Source: an uncultured Ulvibacter sp. (GTDB taxonomy: Bacteria > Bacteroidota > Bacteroidia > Flavobacteriales > Flavobacteriaceae). Taken from it: a DNA stretch of 64,000 nt. Position numbers and translations under genes: made by a program. The first letter of the stretch is position 1. Every line of letters begins with the position of its first letter. The notes below the pieces were generated by a model. It saw nothing but the letters and a program-made list of their open reading frames with translations, ran no database searches and was not told where the DNA came from. The stretch is taken from assembly GCA_938083445.1 (NCBI GenBank), contig CALKCP010000017.1:1-64000 (forward strand), read 5' to 3'. This document shows positions 51,981-61,339 of the stretch, in pieces.

Positions 51981-54188
51981 ATGCCGAAAAGAAAAATAAA
52001 AAACAAAAAACAGCAAAATAACGGATTGGAACAAAGTATTCTTACGATACTACGCAAAGATCATTCTCGTCCTCATAATTACAAACAAATTGCTGGTAAA
52101 TTAGGTCTTGATGATGCTAGTAGTCGTAATCAGATCATCAAAAAATTAAAAGCTCTTCAAATACAAGGAACTATTAAAGAAGTAGATAGAGGACAATACA
52201 CCATAGCTACATCTAAAAATTATTATACAGGAAGAGTTGATATCGCTGGGCGTGGACAGGGTTATATTATAGTTGAAGAATTAGAAGATGATATATTTGT
52301 TAATAATAAAAATTTAAATAAAGCGTTAAACGGCGATATTGTTGAGGTTTACGTATTTAACCGTAAAAAAGGGGGTAAAACGGAGGGTGAAATTACAAGG
52401 ATCGTAGAAAGAAAGAAAACAGAATTTGTAGGTACTATACAGGTTCAGGATAATTTTGCTTTCGTTGATGTGACAGACCATAAAATGCATACAGATATTT
52501 TTGTTCCGAAGAATAAAATAAAAGATGCAAAAAATGGAGAAATAGTACTTGTTAAAATGGAAGATTGGCCTGAAAAAGCTGATTCTCCTTTTGGGTATGT
52601 CATAAAAGTTTTAGGATTACCAGGAGAACATAACACAGAAATTCACGCAATATTAGCGCAATATGGTTTACCCTACGAATTTCCTACTGAAGTAGAAGCG
52701 TATGCAAATAGTATAGATACAAGAATTCACCCAGATGAAATAGCACAACGGCGTGACATGCGTAAGGATCTAACATTTACAATAGACCCTAAAGATGCGA
52801 AGGATTTTGATGATGCATTATCATTTACGACCTTAGCTAATGGTAATTATGAAATAGGTATTCATATTGCGGATGTTTCACATTATTTAAAAGAAGGTAC
52901 TGTCCTTGATGAAGAAGCTTATGAGCGGGCAACATCGGTTTATTTAGTAGATAGAGTAGTTCCAATGCTTCCAGAGATCCTTTCAAATGGTGCATGTTCT
53001 TTAAGACCACATGAGGAAAAATATACATTTTCAGCAGTCTTTGAAATAAATTCTAAAGCAGAGGTTTTACATAAGTGGTTTGGAAGAACTGTTACCTATA
53101 GTGACGCACGCTTTGCATATGAAGAAGCACAACATATTATAGAGAATCCAAACGATAAATCATACAATGTACCAGCCGAAATTTCCATTACAGGAAACGA
53201 ATATAAGATTGAAAAACCTATTGCTGAAGCTATTCTAGAAATGGATGCGCTTGCTAAAATTCTTCGAAAGAAAAGGATGCAAGAGGGAGCGATTTCATTT
53301 GACAAGCTAGAGGTGAAATTTATTTTAAGTGAGGGAGGAAATCCGGACGGTGTTTATTTTAAAGAAAGCAAGGATGCAAATAAACTTATAGAAGAGTTTA
53401 TGTTACTTGCTAATAGAAGTGTTGCAGCTTTTATTGGAACGCAGTCTCAAAAGAAGACTTTTATCTATAGAGTCCATGACGAACCAGATGATGAGAAGAT
53501 AGCGGCTTTAGAAAACATAATTAAAAGGTTCGGATATACGTTAGATACAAAAAACCGTAAATCTACCTCACAGTCCTTAAATAAATTATTAAAAGACGTA
53601 CATGGACGTAACGAACAAAATCTAATAGACACCTTAGCAATACGAACCATGAGTAAGGCGGTTTATACAACCAATAATATTGGTCATTACGGATTGGCTT
53701 TCGATCACTACTCTCATTTTACATCACCCATAAGACGGTATCCAGATGTAATGGTACATAGATTACTACAATTGTATTTAGACGGAAAAAGTTCTGCAAA
53801 TCAGCAGAGTTATGAAGAAAAATGTAAGCATTCGAGTGAGATGGAAAGCTTAGCCTCTAGCGCAGAACGGGATAGTATTAAATACATGCAGGTGAAGTAT
53901 ATGCAAGATCACCAAGAGCAAGAATTTTTAGGTGTTATTTCAGGAGTAACAGATTGGGGTATTTATATAGAAATATCATCTAATAAGTGTGAAGGTATGG
54001 TTCGTTTACAAGACCTTCGCGACGATCACTATGTTTTTGATAAAGAACAATACGCTGTGGTTGGTCAAAGATCCAATAAAACCTTTGTGCTCGGAGATGA
54101 GGTATATGTAAAAGTAAAAAACGCAGACCTTGTAAAGAAACACCTAGATTTTACAATGTTAGGTCTTCGGCAAGATGTAGAATCTTAA
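51981..54188 (+). CDS. rnr: Ribonuclease R
   Basis: This 735-residue RNase II/R family exonuclease has an N-terminal winged helix (about 15-75), cold-shock OB domains, an RNB catalytic domain with DPKDAKDFDD (269-278, the metal aspartates), and a C-terminal S1 domain (FLGVISGVTDWGIYIEI). It is a 3'-5' processive exoribonuclease for structured RNA. The codons are notably AT-biased compared with the genes to the right. LysE follows on the same strand. Confidence 0.96.
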   Translation: MPKRKIKNKKQQNNGLEQSILTILRKDHSRPHNYKQIAGKLGLDDASSRNQIIKKLKALQIQGTIKEVDRGQYTIATSKNYYTGRVDIAGRGQGYIIVEELEDDIFVNNKNLNKALNGDIVEVYVFNRKKGGKTEGEITRIVERKKTEFVGTIQVQDNFAFVDVTDHKMHTDIFVPKNKIKDAKNGEIVLVKMEDWPEKADSPFGYVIKVLGLPGEHNTEIHAILAQYGLPYEFPTEVEAYANSIDTRIHPDEIAQRRDMRKDLTFTIDPKDAKDFDDALSFTTLANGNYEIGIHIADVSHYLKEGTVLDEEAYERATSVYLVDRVVPMLPEILSNGACSLRPHEEKYTFSAVFEINSKAEVLHKWFGRTVTYSDARFAYEEAQHIIENPNDKSYNVPAEISITGNEYKIEKPIAEAILEMDALAKILRKKRMQEGAISFDKLEVKFILSEGGNPDGVYFKESKDANKLIEEFMLLANRSVAAFIGTQSQKKTFIYRVHDEPDDEKIAALENIIKRFGYTLDTKNRKSTSQSLNKLLKDVHGRNEQNLIDTLAIRTMSKAVYTTNNIGHYGLAFDHYSHFTSPIRRYPDVMVHRLLQLYLDGKSSANQQSYEEKCKHSSEMESLASSAERDSIKYMQVKYMQDHQEQEFLGVISGVTDWGIYIEISSNKCEGMVRLQDLRDDHYVFDKEQYAVVGQRSNKTFVLGDEVYVKVKNADLVKKHLDFTMLGLRQDVES

Positions 54189-54242
54189 AACAAAGAATGT
54201 TTCGATCAAATAACTTTAAACAAAAATATATTTTTACAATCT

Positions 54243-54917
54243 ATGTTTGATGGTTTATTATATGCTGGGTTCTACGGGTTTCTACTAGCGTTTGCTGTAG
54301 GGCCTGTTTTTTTTACTCTTATAGAAACAAGCATTACCAAAGGTTTTAAAGCAGCTGTTTTTTTCGACCTAGGGGCAATGTTTGCGGATATAATTTTTAT
54401 TATAATTGCTTTTTATAGTACAAGTCAAATTCTTGAAAAGGTTAAAGACGATCCGGGTTTATTAATTTTTGGAGGGGCTGTTTTGATAGCTTATGGAATT
54501 ATATCGTATATCCGCACCGCTAAATCTTTTATAAAAATTGCAAGAGAGCACTATGCCGTAAACGTTAAAAAGAATTTAGGAGGCTTATTTGTAAAAGGAT
54601 TTTTGTTAAACTTTGTCAACTTTGGTGTTTTGGCTGGTTGGATTGGTACTATAATAATGGCAAATGCCTTAACGACAGCGAAAAACGGTGTTTTTCTATT
54701 TTTAACCACCGTGCTTGCAACTTTTTTCCTAACAGACCTCCTTAAGATAACACTGGCAAAGAAATTAAGAAATAAAATGACCCCGCGCTTTACATACAAA
54801 ACAAAGAAGTGGGTGAGTATTCTTATCATTGTTTTTGGGTCGATTATGCTACTACAGGGAATATTTTCTGATGAAATTCAGAAGGGTATTGAGAGCATTC
54901 CAAGCCAACAAAACTAG
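54243..54917 (+). CDS. LysE family exporter-like membrane protein
   Basis: The 224-residue protein has about six membrane helices. The N-terminal LLYAGFYGFLLAFAVGPVFFTLIETSITKGFK is the LysE/RhtB motif. These proteins export amino acids or similar small molecules through the inner membrane. The substrate is unknown. It lies 54 bp after rnr. Confidence 0.85.
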   Translation: MFDGLLYAGFYGFLLAFAVGPVFFTLIETSITKGFKAAVFFDLGAMFADIIFIIIAFYSTSQILEKVKDDPGLLIFGGAVLIAYGIISYIRTAKSFIKIAREHYAVNVKKNLGGLFVKGFLLNFVNFGVLAGWIGTIIMANALTTAKNGVFLFLTTVLATFFLTDLLKITLAKKLRNKMTPRFTYKTKKWVSILIIVFGSIMLLQGIFSDEIQKGIESIPSQQN

Positions 54918-54967
54918 AAGAGATACACTAAACCTATTGCGCCCAGAAAGAGATGTGCTTAAACAAA

Positions 54968-54995
54968 AAAACCCCCAGCTTTAACTGAAGGTTTT
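54968..54995 (-). terminator. Terminator of tRNA-Cys
   Basis: On the minus strand an 11-bp stem AAAACCTTCAG / CTGGGGGTTTT (two G-U pairs) is followed by a T-run. It begins two bases beyond the tRNA 3' end. On the plus strand the same arms carry two mismatches, so it is a weaker terminator for the LysE gene. Confidence 0.75.
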
Positions 54996-54997
54996 AG

Positions 54998-55068
54998 AGG
55001 CATCAAGCGGATTCGAACCGCTGTAGAAGGTTTTGCAGACCTCTGCCTAGCCACTCGGCCATGATGCC
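54998..55068 (-). tRNA. tRNA-Cys (anticodon GCA)
   Basis: The minus-strand cloverleaf has acceptor GGCATCA / TGATGCC, a D-arm with GAGTGGCTAGGC, anticodon loop CTGCAAA (GCA), T-loop TTCGAAT and the U discriminator typical of tRNA-Cys. No CCA is encoded. It is 71 bases long. Confidence 0.95.
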
Positions 55069-55200
55069 AAAATCAATGTTTTTATAAGAACCCCCTAAAA
55101 AAAGGCTCATTGTGACGTGGGCAAATATAAAAATATTAAAGCTTTAATTCGAATAACTTTTGTTTTTTGTTTAAGCCATTTTTGAGAAGATAAAAAGCAA

Positions 55201-55557
55201 TTATCGACAAGATTTTAATACCACACTAACATCCTCTACATCCCCCCCAATAGGCGGATTTACCTTAGCCACCCTTATCTTAACCGTGTGCACCAAGTCA
55301 ACTTCTTGAAAAATAGCGTCTATAATTCTTTGTGCAACATGTTCAAGTAATTTTGATCGTTTTTGCATTTCAGTAGTAACGATTTTTTGAAGAAGGACGT
55401 AGTCAACCGTGTCAGACAGTTGATCTGAGTTAGCGGCCTGGGTTAGGTTGGCTTTTACTGAAAGGTTTACCAAATAGTGAGAGCCTATTTTACTTTCTTC
55501 AACCAAACAGCCGTGGAAGGCATATATCTTGATGTTTTTTAACCGAATTGTACTCAT
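55201..55557 (-). CDS. folB: Dihydroneopterin aldolase
   Basis: ATG at 55557 (MSTIRLKNIKIYAFHGCLVEE) is preferred over the upstream in-frame ATG at 55596, giving 118 residues, the usual FolB size. The catalytic context AFHGCLVEESKIG and the C-terminal KVNPPIGGDVEDVSV are conserved. It cleaves dihydroneopterin to 6-hydroxymethyl-dihydropterin for folate synthesis. It is divergent from glnS. Confidence 0.92.
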   Translation of the reverse strand: MSTIRLKNIKIYAFHGCLVEESKIGSHYLVNLSVKANLTQAANSDQLSDTVDYVLLQKIVTTEMQKRSKLLEHVAQRIIDAIFQEVDLVHTVKIRVAKVNPPIGGDVEDVSVVLKSCR

Positions 55558-55705
55558 TTGAGTTATTTTTGTAAAGATACAAATCCTGTACGTCACACAA
55601 GGGTATTGTTTGTAGCTTTAAACACCTGTCCGAGCGCGGTCGGAGGCGAGTTTGTTTTGAATGTTTAATAACCGCTCGATTGCGCTCGAGCAGACATCAG
55701 TTATC

Positions 55706-57763
55706 ATGTCAGAAGAAAAAGAACCACTCAATTTCATTGAGCATATTATAGAGAACGACCTAAAAAACGGAATGGACCCAAAGCTCCTGCGCTTTCGTTT
55801 TCCGCCCGAGCCCAATGGCTATCTTCATATTGGACACACAAAAGCCATAGGGATTAGCTTCGGTCTGGGGGAGAAATATAATGCTCCTGTAAATTTAAGA
55901 TTCGACGACACCAACCCAGCAAAAGAAGAGCAGGAATATGTAGACGCCATCAAAGAGGACATTTCTTGGCTGGGCTACACATGGGACAAAGAACTATATT
56001 CTTCTAATTATTTCCAAGAACTGTTCGATTGGGCGGTTTTAATGATAAAAAACGGGAAGGCATACGTCGATTCACAAAGTAGCGAAGCGATGCGGGAACA
56101 AAAGGGCACCCCAACTCAAGTAGGAACCAATAGCCCATATCGAGACAGGAGTGTTGAGCAAAACACAGATCTTTTTATGCGTATGAAGTCGGGAGAGTTT
56201 GACGAAGGCACTCATGTATTGCGAGCAAAAATTGATATGCAGGACCCAAACATGTTGATGCGCGACCCCTTGATGTATCGAATACTAAAGAAGAACCACC
56301 ACAGGACCGGAAGTGATTGGTGTATTTACCCGATGTACGACTGGACGCATGGAGAAAGCGATTATATTGAACAAGTTTCTCATTCGTTGTGCTCTTTAGA
56401 ATTTAAACCCCATAGAAAGCTTTATAACTGGTTTAGAGACGAGGTGTTTGTGTTTGGAAAAGAAACATACCCAAGCTTGCCAAATCAAACGGAATTTGCA
56501 CGACTCAACCTCAGCTATACCATAATGAGTAAGAGGAAACTATTACAGCTTGTTGAGGGAGGCGCGGTAAACGGCTGGGACGACCCGAGAATGCCAACTA
56601 TTTCAGGCTTGCGCCGAAGAGGATATACTCCAAATTCGATTAAAAATTTTATTGAAGCGGTAGGAGTCGCTAAAAGAGAGAACATTATTGATGTTTCCTT
56701 ACTAGAGTTTTGTGTTCGTCAAGACTTAAATAAAACAGCAGTGCGGGCGATGGCGGTGCTTGACCCAGTGAAGTTGGTTATTACCAATTACCCTGAAAAT
56801 AAAGAAGTGTTTTTTGAAGCAGAAAATAACCCTGAAGAGGAAAGCTCAGGAACACATCAAGTTCCTTTTTCTAGGGAGTTATATATAGAAAAAGAAGATT
56901 TTAAAGAGGTTGCGTCCGGCAAGTTTTTTAGACTAACGCTTGGGGGTGAGGTTCGACTAAAAAACGCCTATATTATTAAAGGAGAGTCTGTTGTAAAAGA
57001 CTCAGAGGGGAATGTTACAGAAATTTACTGTACGTACGATCCGGATAGCTTGAGCGGAAGTGGCACAGAGGCCAGTCTTCGAAAAGTAAAGGGAACCCTG
57101 CATTGGGTTTCGATAAGGCACGCGATAAAGGCGGAAGTACGAATCTATGATCGCCTTTTTAACGATGAAGCCCCAGACGGTCATAAAGATAAAGGTTTTA
57201 TGGACTTTATAAATCCAAACTCGTTAACGGTTTCAGAAATGTTTATCGAGCCCTTCCTGGGGAAGGCTTTACCTGGAGATAGCTTTCAGTTTCAGCGCCT
57301 AGGATATTTTAATGTAGACAGGGATAGTAAATCAACACGCCAGGTGTTTAACAAAACCGTGGGTTTACGAGATTCGTGGGCGAAGAAGACTAGTGCTGAG
57401 GGTAGTGGGAGTAAGTCTGCACAACTTAGTCAGAAGCAAGGGAATCCACAACAAGGCGGAAACAGGCCGGCAATTGAGGTTATAAAGCAGTTTGGAAAAA
57501 AATACACAAACCTTCCGCCCGAAAAGCAAATCAAGGTGAAGGCTGAGATTCAAGAGCTTGCAACGAAAGTGGCCTACGAAGAGTTGCAGCCCTTATTTGC
57601 AACCGCCGCAAAAAAAGTGGGAACACGAATTGCCGCAATAATCACACTTGAAGTTTTATTAGCAAATGGCCACAAGAAAACGGGTGAAGTGGAATTGTTC
57701 GTTCAAAAATGCGTTGATGACAAAAATGTATTATTAGCAGAAGAAGCGAAAAGGCTGTTATAA
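55706..57763 (+). CDS. glnS: Glutaminyl-tRNA synthetase with a C-terminal extension
   Basis: ATG at 55706 (MSEEKEPLNF) is preferred over the ATG at 55661, giving 685 residues against about 554 for E. coli GlnS. Class I motifs are PNGYLHIGHTKA (37-48) and TIMSKRKL. The core ends near residue 552 (GLRDSWAKK). A Ser/Gly/Gln-rich linker then leads into a helical domain of about 110 residues (RPAIEVIKQFGKKY to the end). It charges tRNA-Gln directly. The extension resembles the YqeY/GatB-tail-like appendages of some bacterial GlnRS, as in Deinococcus; that identity is tentative. Confidence 0.95.
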   Translation: MSEEKEPLNFIEHIIENDLKNGMDPKLLRFRFPPEPNGYLHIGHTKAIGISFGLGEKYNAPVNLRFDDTNPAKEEQEYVDAIKEDISWLGYTWDKELYSSNYFQELFDWAVLMIKNGKAYVDSQSSEAMREQKGTPTQVGTNSPYRDRSVEQNTDLFMRMKSGEFDEGTHVLRAKIDMQDPNMLMRDPLMYRILKKNHHRTGSDWCIYPMYDWTHGESDYIEQVSHSLCSLEFKPHRKLYNWFRDEVFVFGKETYPSLPNQTEFARLNLSYTIMSKRKLLQLVEGGAVNGWDDPRMPTISGLRRRGYTPNSIKNFIEAVGVAKRENIIDVSLLEFCVRQDLNKTAVRAMAVLDPVKLVITNYPENKEVFFEAENNPEEESSGTHQVPFSRELYIEKEDFKEVASGKFFRLTLGGEVRLKNAYIIKGESVVKDSEGNVTEIYCTYDPDSLSGSGTEASLRKVKGTLHWVSIRHAIKAEVRIYDRLFNDEAPDGHKDKGFMDFINPNSLTVSEMFIEPFLGKALPGDSFQFQRLGYFNVDRDSKSTRQVFNKTVGLRDSWAKKTSAEGSGSKSAQLSQKQGNPQQGGNRPAIEVIKQFGKKYTNLPPEKQIKVKAEIQELATKVAYEELQPLFATAAKKVGTRIAAIITLEVLLANGHKKTGEVELFVQKCVDDKNVLLAEEAKRLL

Positions 57764-57839
57764 CGAGAACGCGACCCTAATAGAAACAAGGGTTTACTCT
57801 AGTGCCTCAATTCTATCAGCAAATCGCTCTTAAATCTAT

Positions 57840-58832
57840 TTAATAGTTTAGGTCGTCACCCTCCTCAGCTCGGGGTGGTGGTGGGGTTCTGTTTTTTTTA
57901 TTCGTTATCCCTTTGGCAATATTGTCTATCTTCATTTGTTCCCCAATTTGATTGCTGGCAACAAACGAGGCAATCATATCATTCAACATATTGCTCCCCG
58001 CTTGTGGGGAGTTTGGCAATAGAATTAAATTACTATTGGTGTGTTCACCAATAGATTGAAGGGTGTCGTAATGCTGAGTGACCACAATTAAAGCAGAAGC
58101 TTCTTGAGAGTTAATCCCAACGTTGTTAAGCACATCTACAGACTCCTCTAGCCCACGAGCAATTTCTCGACGTTGATCTGCAATTCCCTGACCCTGTAAA
58201 CGCTTGCTTTCAGCTTCGGCACGTGCTTTTGCAACAATTTTAATGCGCCCCGCCTCTGCTTCATATTCGGCAGCTACTTTTTCACGTTCGGCAGCATTAA
58301 TTCGATTCATTGCCGCTTTTACCTGCACGTCTGGGTCTATATCAGTTACCAGGGTTTTAATAATGTCGTAACCATAATTTATCATGGCTTCGTTCAATTC
58401 CGTTTTAACCGCGATGGCAACATCATCCTTGCGCTCAAACACATCGTCTAATTTCATTTTTGGCACTTCGGCGCGAACAACATCAAAAACATACGATGTA
58501 ATCTGATCGTGTGGGTTTTCAAGCTTATAAAAAGCATCATACACCTTCTCTTTTAAAACTTGAAACTGTACGGAGATTTTGAGACGAACAAACACATCGT
58601 CTTTTGTTTTAGTTTCAACCAGCACATCTAACTGTTGTATCTTCAAGTTTATACGGCCAGAAATTCTATCGACAAACGGGATTTTAAACCGAAGCCCAGA
58701 ATTTCTCACGGCGAGAAACCTTCCGAAGCGTTCAATAAGAGCAGCCGTCTGTTGCTTTACGGTAAAAATTCCTGAAATTAATATAAAGAAAGCGAAAAGA
58801 AAAAATGGTATAAGAAAAAGAGTGTAACCCAT
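57840..58832 (-). CDS. SPFH/Band-7 (stomatin-like) membrane protein
   Basis: The 330-residue protein has an N-terminal membrane helix (LFLIPFFLFAFFILISGIF), a Band-7 domain (about 30-190, RFGRFLAVRNSGLRFKIPFV) and a long coiled-coil region with EAEAGRIKIVAKARAEAES. The tail is flexible and proline/acid-rich. Such proteins form membrane microdomain scaffolds, sometimes with FtsH. An alternative annotation is a protease-modulator (HflK/C-like). It is divergent from the outer membrane protein gene. Confidence 0.88.
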   Translation of the reverse strand: MGYTLFLIPFFLFAFFILISGIFTVKQQTAALIERFGRFLAVRNSGLRFKIPFVDRISGRINLKIQQLDVLVETKTKDDVFVRLKISVQFQVLKEKVYDAFYKLENPHDQITSYVFDVVRAEVPKMKLDDVFERKDDVAIAVKTELNEAMINYGYDIIKTLVTDIDPDVQVKAAMNRINAAEREKVAAEYEAEAGRIKIVAKARAEAESKRLQGQGIADQRREIARGLEESVDVLNNVGINSQEASALIVVTQHYDTLQSIGEHTNSNLILLPNSPQAGSNMLNDMIASFVASNQIGEQMKIDNIAKGITNKKNRTPPPPRAEEGDDLNY

Positions 58833-58912
58833 TGTATTTAATTTTTAATTAGTTTCTTTGATGAAGATACAAAAATAAACCGCCACATTTAGACGCTTAA
58901 TCTGTTCCTTAT

Positions 58913-59578
58913 ATGAGTCTTAAAAAGACACTGCTTGTTACTCTTCTTGCCCTGTTTTTTCAGCAAGCATCGGCCCAACGAAATTTTGATCATTATAACC
59001 GCATTGGGATAACAGTAGGGGCGACCTTATTTGACATTAACACCTCCGATCTAACAACAGAACAGGGACAAGGTTTTGAAGGGGGCTTTACAACAAGAGG
59101 CGCCTTTAGGGGCCCGTTCGACTTAATCTATGGCCTAAGTTTTTATAGCAATAACATAGGCATTAAAGGGAGTGCAGGGGCAAATGGCGCAGGCGACACA
59201 CAGCTTATAGGGTATCAAATCCAGGCAGCCCAGCTGGGGCTCTTGGGCAGTTATAATATTGTAAAACACCATTTAAGTCTGGAGTTTGGTCCAGTATTAA
59301 ACATAAGCGGACAGATGAAGCTTGATTCGGAACGGTATAAGGATTATATTTTGGAGGGCTACAGCTCCTTACGCGCCCAGGATGTTCAGGATATAAGCCC
59401 TCTAAACTTTAGAGTTGCCGCAGGCCTTACCTGTGGGTTTGAGTCTTTTCGAGTGAGCGCCTTATACCAATATGGTATAACCAACACCCTAGGCAGGCTA
59501 AATGACAAGGGTTTTGAAAAATCGTCGTTTAAAGGGAATAGCGCGACTATTGTTTTTAGCGGAACACTCTATTTTTAG
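58913..59578 (+). CDS. Outer membrane beta-barrel protein
   Basis: The 221-residue protein has a signal peptide (LLVTLLALFFQQASAQ) and a Gly/Ser/aromatic beta-barrel pattern with alternating strands (GLLGSYNIVKHHLSLEFGPVL, then FRVAAGLTCGFESF). It ends with the aromatic residue F (FSGTLYF), typical of outer membrane barrels. It resembles the small PorT-like barrels of Bacteroidota. Its last 4 bp overlap the gltX 3' end. Confidence 0.75.
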   Translation: MSLKKTLLVTLLALFFQQASAQRNFDHYNRIGITVGATLFDINTSDLTTEQGQGFEGGFTTRGAFRGPFDLIYGLSFYSNNIGIKGSAGANGAGDTQLIGYQIQAAQLGLLGSYNIVKHHLSLEFGPVLNISGQMKLDSERYKDYILEGYSSLRAQDVQDISPLNFRVAAGLTCGFESFRVSALYQYGITNTLGRLNDKGFEKSSFKGNSATIVFSGTLYF

Positions 59579-61086
59579 CCTATTTTGGTTATTGCGTTTT
59601 CTATACGAATAATTACCTCTTTTTTTCCTAAGACGGCTGCTATATCAAAAACATCAGGGCCTTTCATTTCCCCTACAAGCGCGAGCCTTAGTGGCATCAT
59701 TACTTTTCCGAACCCCAGTTCTTTAGAAACGACCCAACTTTTAACTTTTTCCGAAATATTTGCTTCGGAAAAATCTTCAGCAGAACTCAATATTTCAATA
59801 ACTGCCTTTAATATTTCCGGAGTTTCCGGTTTAAAAGCCTTGAGGGAAGCTTTTTCATTATAGTTTTCTGGAGTAATAAAAAAGAAATTGGATTGCCCCC
59901 AAAGGTCACTTAGAAAGGTGGCGCGCTCTTTAACCAATGAAACTATTTTTGTCACATCGAGGCTGGTTGTGATGCCTTTTTCGTTTAATACTTCTGAAAA
60001 TTGACTTGCTAAAATAGTGTCGTCTATTCCTTGGAGGTATTGATGCTGAAACCATTTCGTTTTTTCTGGATCAAATTTAGCGCCCGCTTTATGAACCCTG
60101 TCTAATTCGAAAGCAGCAACCAACCCGTCTAAACTGAAAATCTCCTGCTCCGTTCCTGGGTTCCATCCTAAAAACGCGAGCATATTTATAACCGCTTCGG
60201 GTAAATAACCATCTTCTCTGTATCCTGAAAAGACAGCTCCATCAGCTGGTTTCCACTCTAGTGGAAAGACAGGGAAACCCATCTTGTCACCGTCGCGTTT
60301 GCTTAATTTCCCCTTACCTTCTGGTTTCATAATTAGAGGTAAATGGGCAAACTGAGGCACCTCCCAATTAAAGGCTCGGTATAATAGAACATGCAGCGCC
60401 ATTGAAGGCAGCCACTCTTCACCACGAATAACGTGTGTTATTTTCATTAAGTGGTCATCAACAATATTTGCTAAATGATAGGTCGGCATTCCATCGCTTT
60501 TAAACAAAACCTTATCGTCAAGAACGCTGCTGTCAATCTGCATGCCACCTCGAATGATATCCTGTAGGTGAAGTGTTTCACTTTCAGGAGCTTTAAAACG
60601 AATTACGTAATCTGCACCGTCAGCCAACAAACGCTCAACCTCGATAGCGGGCATAGATAATGAGTTTTTTAACTTTAAGCGATTATGCCAATTATAGATG
60701 AACGTTTTTCCTTTTGCTTCGTGATCTTTACGGTGAAAATCAAGTTTTTCCGAAGTGTCAAAAGCATAATATGCATTGCCCGATTCAATTAAATCAATGG
60801 CATATTGCTTGTATAAATCGTTACGCTCACTTTGTCTGTAAGGGCCACAACCCCCCTCTTTTCCCGGACCTTCGTCATAAGGAATGTTAAGCCAATTAAG
60901 GGCATCAACAATATAATCTTCTGCGCCCGGAACATATCGATTTTGATCGGTATCTTCAATTCGCAATAGGAAATCACCTCCGTGTTTTTTGGCGAATAAG
61001 TAGTTAAACAATGCGGTTCTTACTCCTCCAATATGAAGGGGGCCTGTAGGACTTGGTGCAAAACGGACACGTACTTTTTGAGACAT
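59575..61086 (-). CDS. gltX: Glutamyl-tRNA synthetase
   Basis: The start at 61086 (MSQKVRVRFAPSPTG) is preferred over the ATG 15 bases upstream. The 503-residue class I enzyme has PSPTGPLHIGG (11-21), the KMSKS-type loop KGKLSKRDGDKMG and a C-terminal anticodon-binding domain. It charges tRNA-Glu. With glnS also present, the organism need not use the transamidation route for Gln-tRNA. Confidence 0.96.
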   Translation of the reverse strand: MSQKVRVRFAPSPTGPLHIGGVRTALFNYLFAKKHGGDFLLRIEDTDQNRYVPGAEDYIVDALNWLNIPYDEGPGKEGGCGPYRQSERNDLYKQYAIDLIESGNAYYAFDTSEKLDFHRKDHEAKGKTFIYNWHNRLKLKNSLSMPAIEVERLLADGADYVIRFKAPESETLHLQDIIRGGMQIDSSVLDDKVLFKSDGMPTYHLANIVDDHLMKITHVIRGEEWLPSMALHVLLYRAFNWEVPQFAHLPLIMKPEGKGKLSKRDGDKMGFPVFPLEWKPADGAVFSGYREDGYLPEAVINMLAFLGWNPGTEQEIFSLDGLVAAFELDRVHKAGAKFDPEKTKWFQHQYLQGIDDTILASQFSEVLNEKGITTSLDVTKIVSLVKERATFLSDLWGQSNFFFITPENYNEKASLKAFKPETPEILKAVIEILSSAEDFSEANISEKVKSWVVSKELGFGKVMMPLRLALVGEMKGPDVFDIAAVLGKKEVIIRIENAITKIG

Positions 61087-61339
61087 ATTTATTTCCCGCA
61101 CAGGCGGGAATCTTGTTAATGGTTATACTTAATTTAATCTACGAAAGCGCGAATCTTTTTTTACAGACTCAATTTATTTTAAACGTAGGCACAAAGGTAC
61201 TAATTATGAAAAAAAAACAGAGCTAATAAGCCTGTTTTTGGCACAAAACGATTGCTGCCAAATGAACAGGTGTTCGTGAGTCAATTATGTTGTTCATAAA
61301 ACGAATTTAAACGCAACACGCTTGTGAGATAGATTCTGT

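Noticed and set aside
57770-57790. ACCCT/AGGGT short stem between glnS and the stomatin-like gene
   Set aside because: The stem is only five pairs with a ten-base loop and a weak T tract. It is not convincing as a terminator.
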